Below are positions 5,864 through 7,715 of a stretch of DNA of 7,715 bases, piece by piece. The DNA comes from Clostridia bacterium (GTDB lineage: Bacteria; Bacillota; Clostridia; Oscillospirales; CAG-272), in contig JAFQWT010000162.1 of NCBI GenBank assembly GCA_017407375.1, positions 1 through 7,715 of the forward strand. Direction: 5' to 3'. The position numbers were made by a program, and so were the translations under genes. Every line of letters begins with the position of its first letter. Position 1 is the stretch's first letter. The notes under the pieces are model-generated. The model did not search any database and was not told where the DNA came from. It was given only the letters and a program-made list of their open reading frames with translations.

Positions 5864-7102
5864 TCAGTTGAAATTGATGTCCCCCGTGTTCTCGGGATCG
5901 GTCGGCTCGGCGGGGGTCACGCCCTCGGGCACGTATTCGTGTACCTTGAGGTTGACGGTGTACTTCACGTAGCGGTAGCCGATGCCGTAGCGGACGGGAC
6001 GAAGAAGTTCGGCCGCCAGGGTGTCCCCGATCTCCACCGAGGAGAGGACGGCGCGCAGGTCGGCCGTCTCGGTGACGGTCACGCCGCCCAGCGTTTGCAG
6101 AATGTCACCGACGGCGATGGTGTCCTGGTTGAGGGCCGAAAGCTCGGCGTTATAGAAATACTCGGCAACGACGGGGCCGTACTCGGAGGTCTGCGAGAAG
6201 GCAAGGCCGAGATAGGGCGTGCCCGCGACGTAGCCGCGGTTGACGATCTGCACGGCGCGGTCAAGCGCGAGGTCGATGGGGATGGCAAAGCCGATGTCCT
6301 CGACCCCCGTGCCCGCCGACTTGGCATTCACGATGCCGATGAGCTGACCGTAAAGGTTGAAGAGGCCGCCGCCCGAATTGCCGGGGCTGACGCCCGCCGA
6401 ATGCTGGATGAGCGTCATGGGAACGCCCTCGACCGAGATCGAGCGGGCAAGGCAGCCGATGATGCCGTCCGTGACGGTGCCGCCGAGCGTGCCGAGGGGG
6501 TTACCGATGGCGGCGACCTCCTGCCCGAGGCGGAGCTCCGAGGAGTTGCCGACGGTGGCGACGGTGAGCCCCGTGGCGCGGATGCGGCAAACGGCGATGT
6601 CGGTCATCCAGTCGGTGCCGAGGACCTCGGCATCGTAGACGGCGGAGTCGTGCGTATGGACCTTCACGCCGGTGCAGCCCTCAACCACGTGGTTGTTGGT
6701 GATAATATAGGCGTAGGTGCCGTCGGCATAGAAGATGACGCCGCTGCCCGCGCCGCTTTCGACGTAGGTGCCGTAATACTTATCGTACGAGGTCGCCTCG
6801 GTGATGATCGAGACCACCGAGGGAGAGGCCACCTCCGCGACGTACGCATAGGTGCCTGCCTCCCCGGGCGGCGGGGCGGGTGTATAGTACTGGTTGACCG
6901 TGATGTTCTGCGTGGTGGCGGGCGTACGCACCGCGGTGGTGACGGCGGCGGAGGTCTCATCCCCCTCCTCCGCGGGGAAGACGGGCAGAAGGCCGCAGGA
7001 CGAGAGCGAGAGTGAAAGGATCGCCAGCAGCAAAAGGGCGGCGAGCAGGGCCGCGCTCACGCGGAAGGAATGGGGGGCCACCCCCGATGTATTACGTTTC
7101 AT
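5864..7102 (-). CDS. htrA: HtrA/DegP-like serine protease, probable lipoprotein
   Basis: Envelope quality-control protease (S1C trypsin-like fold plus PDZ). Numbered from the ATG at 7102 (412 residues), the catalytic triad is His138 (ITNNHVV), Asp168 (TDIAV) and Ser243 (SPGNSGGGLFN). A C-terminal PDZ-like domain spans about 292-385 (YLGLAF, VGDILQTLGGV) and an acidic tail rich in Pro and Thr ends the protein. The N-terminus has a hydrophobic stretch ending in LSSCG (Cys36), a lipobox, followed by a Thr/Pro-rich linker, so lipid anchoring is likelier than the transmembrane anchor usual in Firmicutes HtrA. The usual SGGP is SGGG here and the typical QTDAAINPGNSGG reads QHSAGVSPGNSGG. The frame stays open to an ATG at 7132, but that codon overlaps the TATAAT -10; AAGGAGG lies 6 bases before the 7102 ATG, which decides the start. 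Confidence 0.94.
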   Translation of the reverse strand: MKRNTSGVAPHSFRVSAALLAALLLLAILSLSLSSCGLLPVFPAEEGDETSAAVTTAVRTPATTQNITVNQYYTPAPPPGEAGTYAYVAEVASPSVVSIITEATSYDKYYGTYVESGAGSGVIFYADGTYAYIITNNHVVEGCTGVKVHTHDSAVYDAEVLGTDWMTDIAVCRIRATGLTVATVGNSSELRLGQEVAAIGNPLGTLGGTVTDGIIGCLARSISVEGVPMTLIQHSAGVSPGNSGGGLFNLYGQLIGIVNAKSAGTGVEDIGFAIPIDLALDRAVQIVNRGYVAGTPYLGLAFSQTSEYGPVVAEYFYNAELSALNQDTIAVGDILQTLGGVTVTETADLRAVLSSVEIGDTLAAELLRPVRYGIGYRYVKYTVNLKVHEYVPEGVTPAEPTDPENTGDINFN

Positions 7103-7108
7103 AAGGTA

Positions 7109-7115
7109 CCTCCTT
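7109..7115 (-). promoter_or_regulatory. Consensus ribosome binding site of htrA
   Basis: AAGGAGG on the minus strand, six bases before the ATG at 7102. It rules in favour of this start over the ATG at 7132, which has no ribosome site. Confidence 0.9.
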
Positions 7116-7130
7116 GGCAGGTTCCCCTTC

Positions 7131-7161
7131 ATTATAGCCGTTATGTGTGAAGGGTGTGTGA
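7131..7161 (-). promoter_or_regulatory. htrA promoter with PhoB-type direct repeat
   Basis: On the minus strand a perfect -10 TATAAT (7136-7131) has no good -35 at 16-18 bases. In its place is TCACACA-CCCT-TCACACA (7161-7155 and 7150-7144), a 7-mer direct repeat with a 4-base gap and 11-bp period. That matches the geometry of Pho-box-type sites bound by OmpR/PhoB-family regulators, and it contains TTCACA, close to the Bacillus PhoP half-site. Activation by the regulator of this operon is inferred. Confidence 0.6.
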
Positions 7162-7185
7162 CGGCACCGCATTTTTTTGGAAAAA

Positions 7186-7614
7186 TCAGCGGTGGGCGTC
7201 AAGATAGCTTTGCAGAATGATCTCCGCGGCGAGGGTATCGACGACCGCCTTGCGGCGGCGGCCGCGCGTGTTGCCGGCCGAGAGGATGCGGTGTGCCTCC
7301 ACGGTGGAGAGGCGCTCATCCCACAGGGCGATCGGCACGGCGGTGCGCTCGGCAAGGTGGGCAACAAAGGCGCGGATGACCTCGGCGCGGCCGCCCTCGC
7401 TCCCGTCCATATTGCGCGGGAGCCCCACAACGATCAGGGTGGCGCCGCGCTCGCCGGCCTCGGCCGCCACGCGGTCAGCGGTCTTCAGCATGCCGTTTTC
7501 CCGCAGGGTAGCGAGCCCCGAGGCAAGGAAGCGCCCCTCGTCCGATATGGCGATGCCCGTGCGGACGTCCCCGTAATCCACGCCCAGCACGCGCCCCTTT
7601 GCTTCTATGCTCAT
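7186..7614 (-). CDS. ruvX: RuvX/YqgF family putative Holliday junction resolvase / 16S rRNA processing nuclease
   Basis: Small cytoplasmic RNase H-fold nuclease. Family members are linked to pre-16S rRNA 5'-end maturation and to Holliday junction resolution. The 142 residues carry all landmarks: GVDYGDVRTGIA (11-22, Asp13), LIVVGLPRNMDGSEG (60-74), WDERLST (98-104, Asp99/Glu100) and VDTLAAEIILQSYLD (125-139, Asp126). Length is normal. AAGGAG (7626-7631) lies 11 bases before the ATG, and its own promoter is visible upstream. No terminator is evident in the 83 bases before htrA, so some readthrough into that operon is possible. Confidence 0.95.
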   Translation of the reverse strand: MSIEAKGRVLGVDYGDVRTGIAISDEGRFLASGLATLRENGMLKTADRVAAEAGERGATLIVVGLPRNMDGSEGGRAEVIRAFVAHLAERTAVPIALWDERLSTVEAHRILSAGNTRGRRRKAVVDTLAAEIILQSYLDAHR

Positions 7615-7653
7615 TCTCAGTTTTGCTCCTTAAAAAATATTTATTCTCCATAT

Positions 7654-7683
7654 ATTGTACCACGCGAGGTGACTTTTTGTAAA
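7654..7683 (-). promoter_or_regulatory. Promoter of ruvX
   Basis: On the minus strand: -35 TTTACA (7683-7678), 18-base spacer, -10 TACAAT (7659-7654) preceded by an extended TGG. The predicted start near 7647 leaves a leader of about 33 bases. Confidence 0.75.
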
Positions 7684-7686
7684 GGG

Positions 7687-7714
7687 TTGATTTATTTTTT
7701 TGACGTGCTATAAT
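7687..7714 (+). promoter_or_regulatory. Divergent promoter reading out of the window
   Basis: TTGATT (7687-7692), 16-base spacer, TATAAT (7709-7714) with an extended TGC just before it. It is back to back with the ruvX promoter. The transcribed unit lies beyond the right edge. Confidence 0.6.
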
Positions 7715-7715
7715 A

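Noticed and set aside
5939..7015. 358-codon plus-strand frame opposite htrA
   Set aside because: Asp/Arg/Gly-rich shadow with no family motif; the minus strand encodes a complete protease with its triad.
7103..7132. Longer htrA start at the ATG at 7132
   Set aside because: This ATG overlaps the TATAAT -10 box and has no ribosome site, whereas the ATG at 7102 has AAGGAGG at ideal spacing.
7163..7185. Terminator between ruvX and htrA
   Set aside because: Only a short T5/A7 complementarity is present, with no stable GC stem followed by a T tract on the minus strand.

Overview
The window looks like a piece of a moderately GC-rich chromosome from a low-GC-lineage Gram-positive relative, most likely a gut-type Clostridia/Oscillospiraceae-like bacterium. 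This is an inference from strong AGGAGG ribosome sites, lipoprotein signal peptides of the LASCG/LSSCG kind, an HtrA next to a two-component system, and short GC-rich intergenic repeats. No phylogenetic marker is decisive here. All eight genes lie on the minus strand, so the window reads right to left; long plus-strand frames are antisense shadows.

Right end (7715 to 7186): two back-to-back promoters. One serves ruvX (YqgF, Holliday-junction resolvase-like / rRNA-processing nuclease family). The other fires out of the window on the plus strand.

Middle right (7161 to 3643): a stress-sensing operon made of a putative lipoprotein HtrA-type serine protease, an OmpR/PhoB-family response regulator and a membrane sensor histidine kinase, closed by an intrinsic terminator. 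Gene order resembles the secretion-stress logic of htrA/CssRS in Bacillus. In front of htrA is a TCACACA-N4-TCACACA direct repeat with an 11-bp period, the geometry used by PhoB-family regulators. It sits just upstream of a consensus TATAAT that lacks a recognisable -35, which suggests the operon is activated by its own regulator.

Middle left (3456 to 1054): a compact polar amino acid ABC importer operon (substrate-binding lipoprotein, permease, ATPase). Its promoter is near consensus (TTGACA-17-TAAAAT). A perfect 18-bp palindrome lies just after the start site and a related inverted site lies inside the spacer, 42 bp apart centre to centre, which looks like a two-operator repression module. 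A hairpin terminator overlaps the ATPase stop codon.

Left end (1053 to 1): trmB (tRNA m7G46 methyltransferase) with its own terminator, flanked on both sides by clusters of small GC-rich palindromes that look like dispersed intergenic repeats.

Most genes are ordinary conserved families. The parts most worth attention are the two regulatory regions, the lipoprotein form of HtrA with an atypical active-site surround, and the Asp-rich loop in the binding protein. I found no evidence for a wholly new system.
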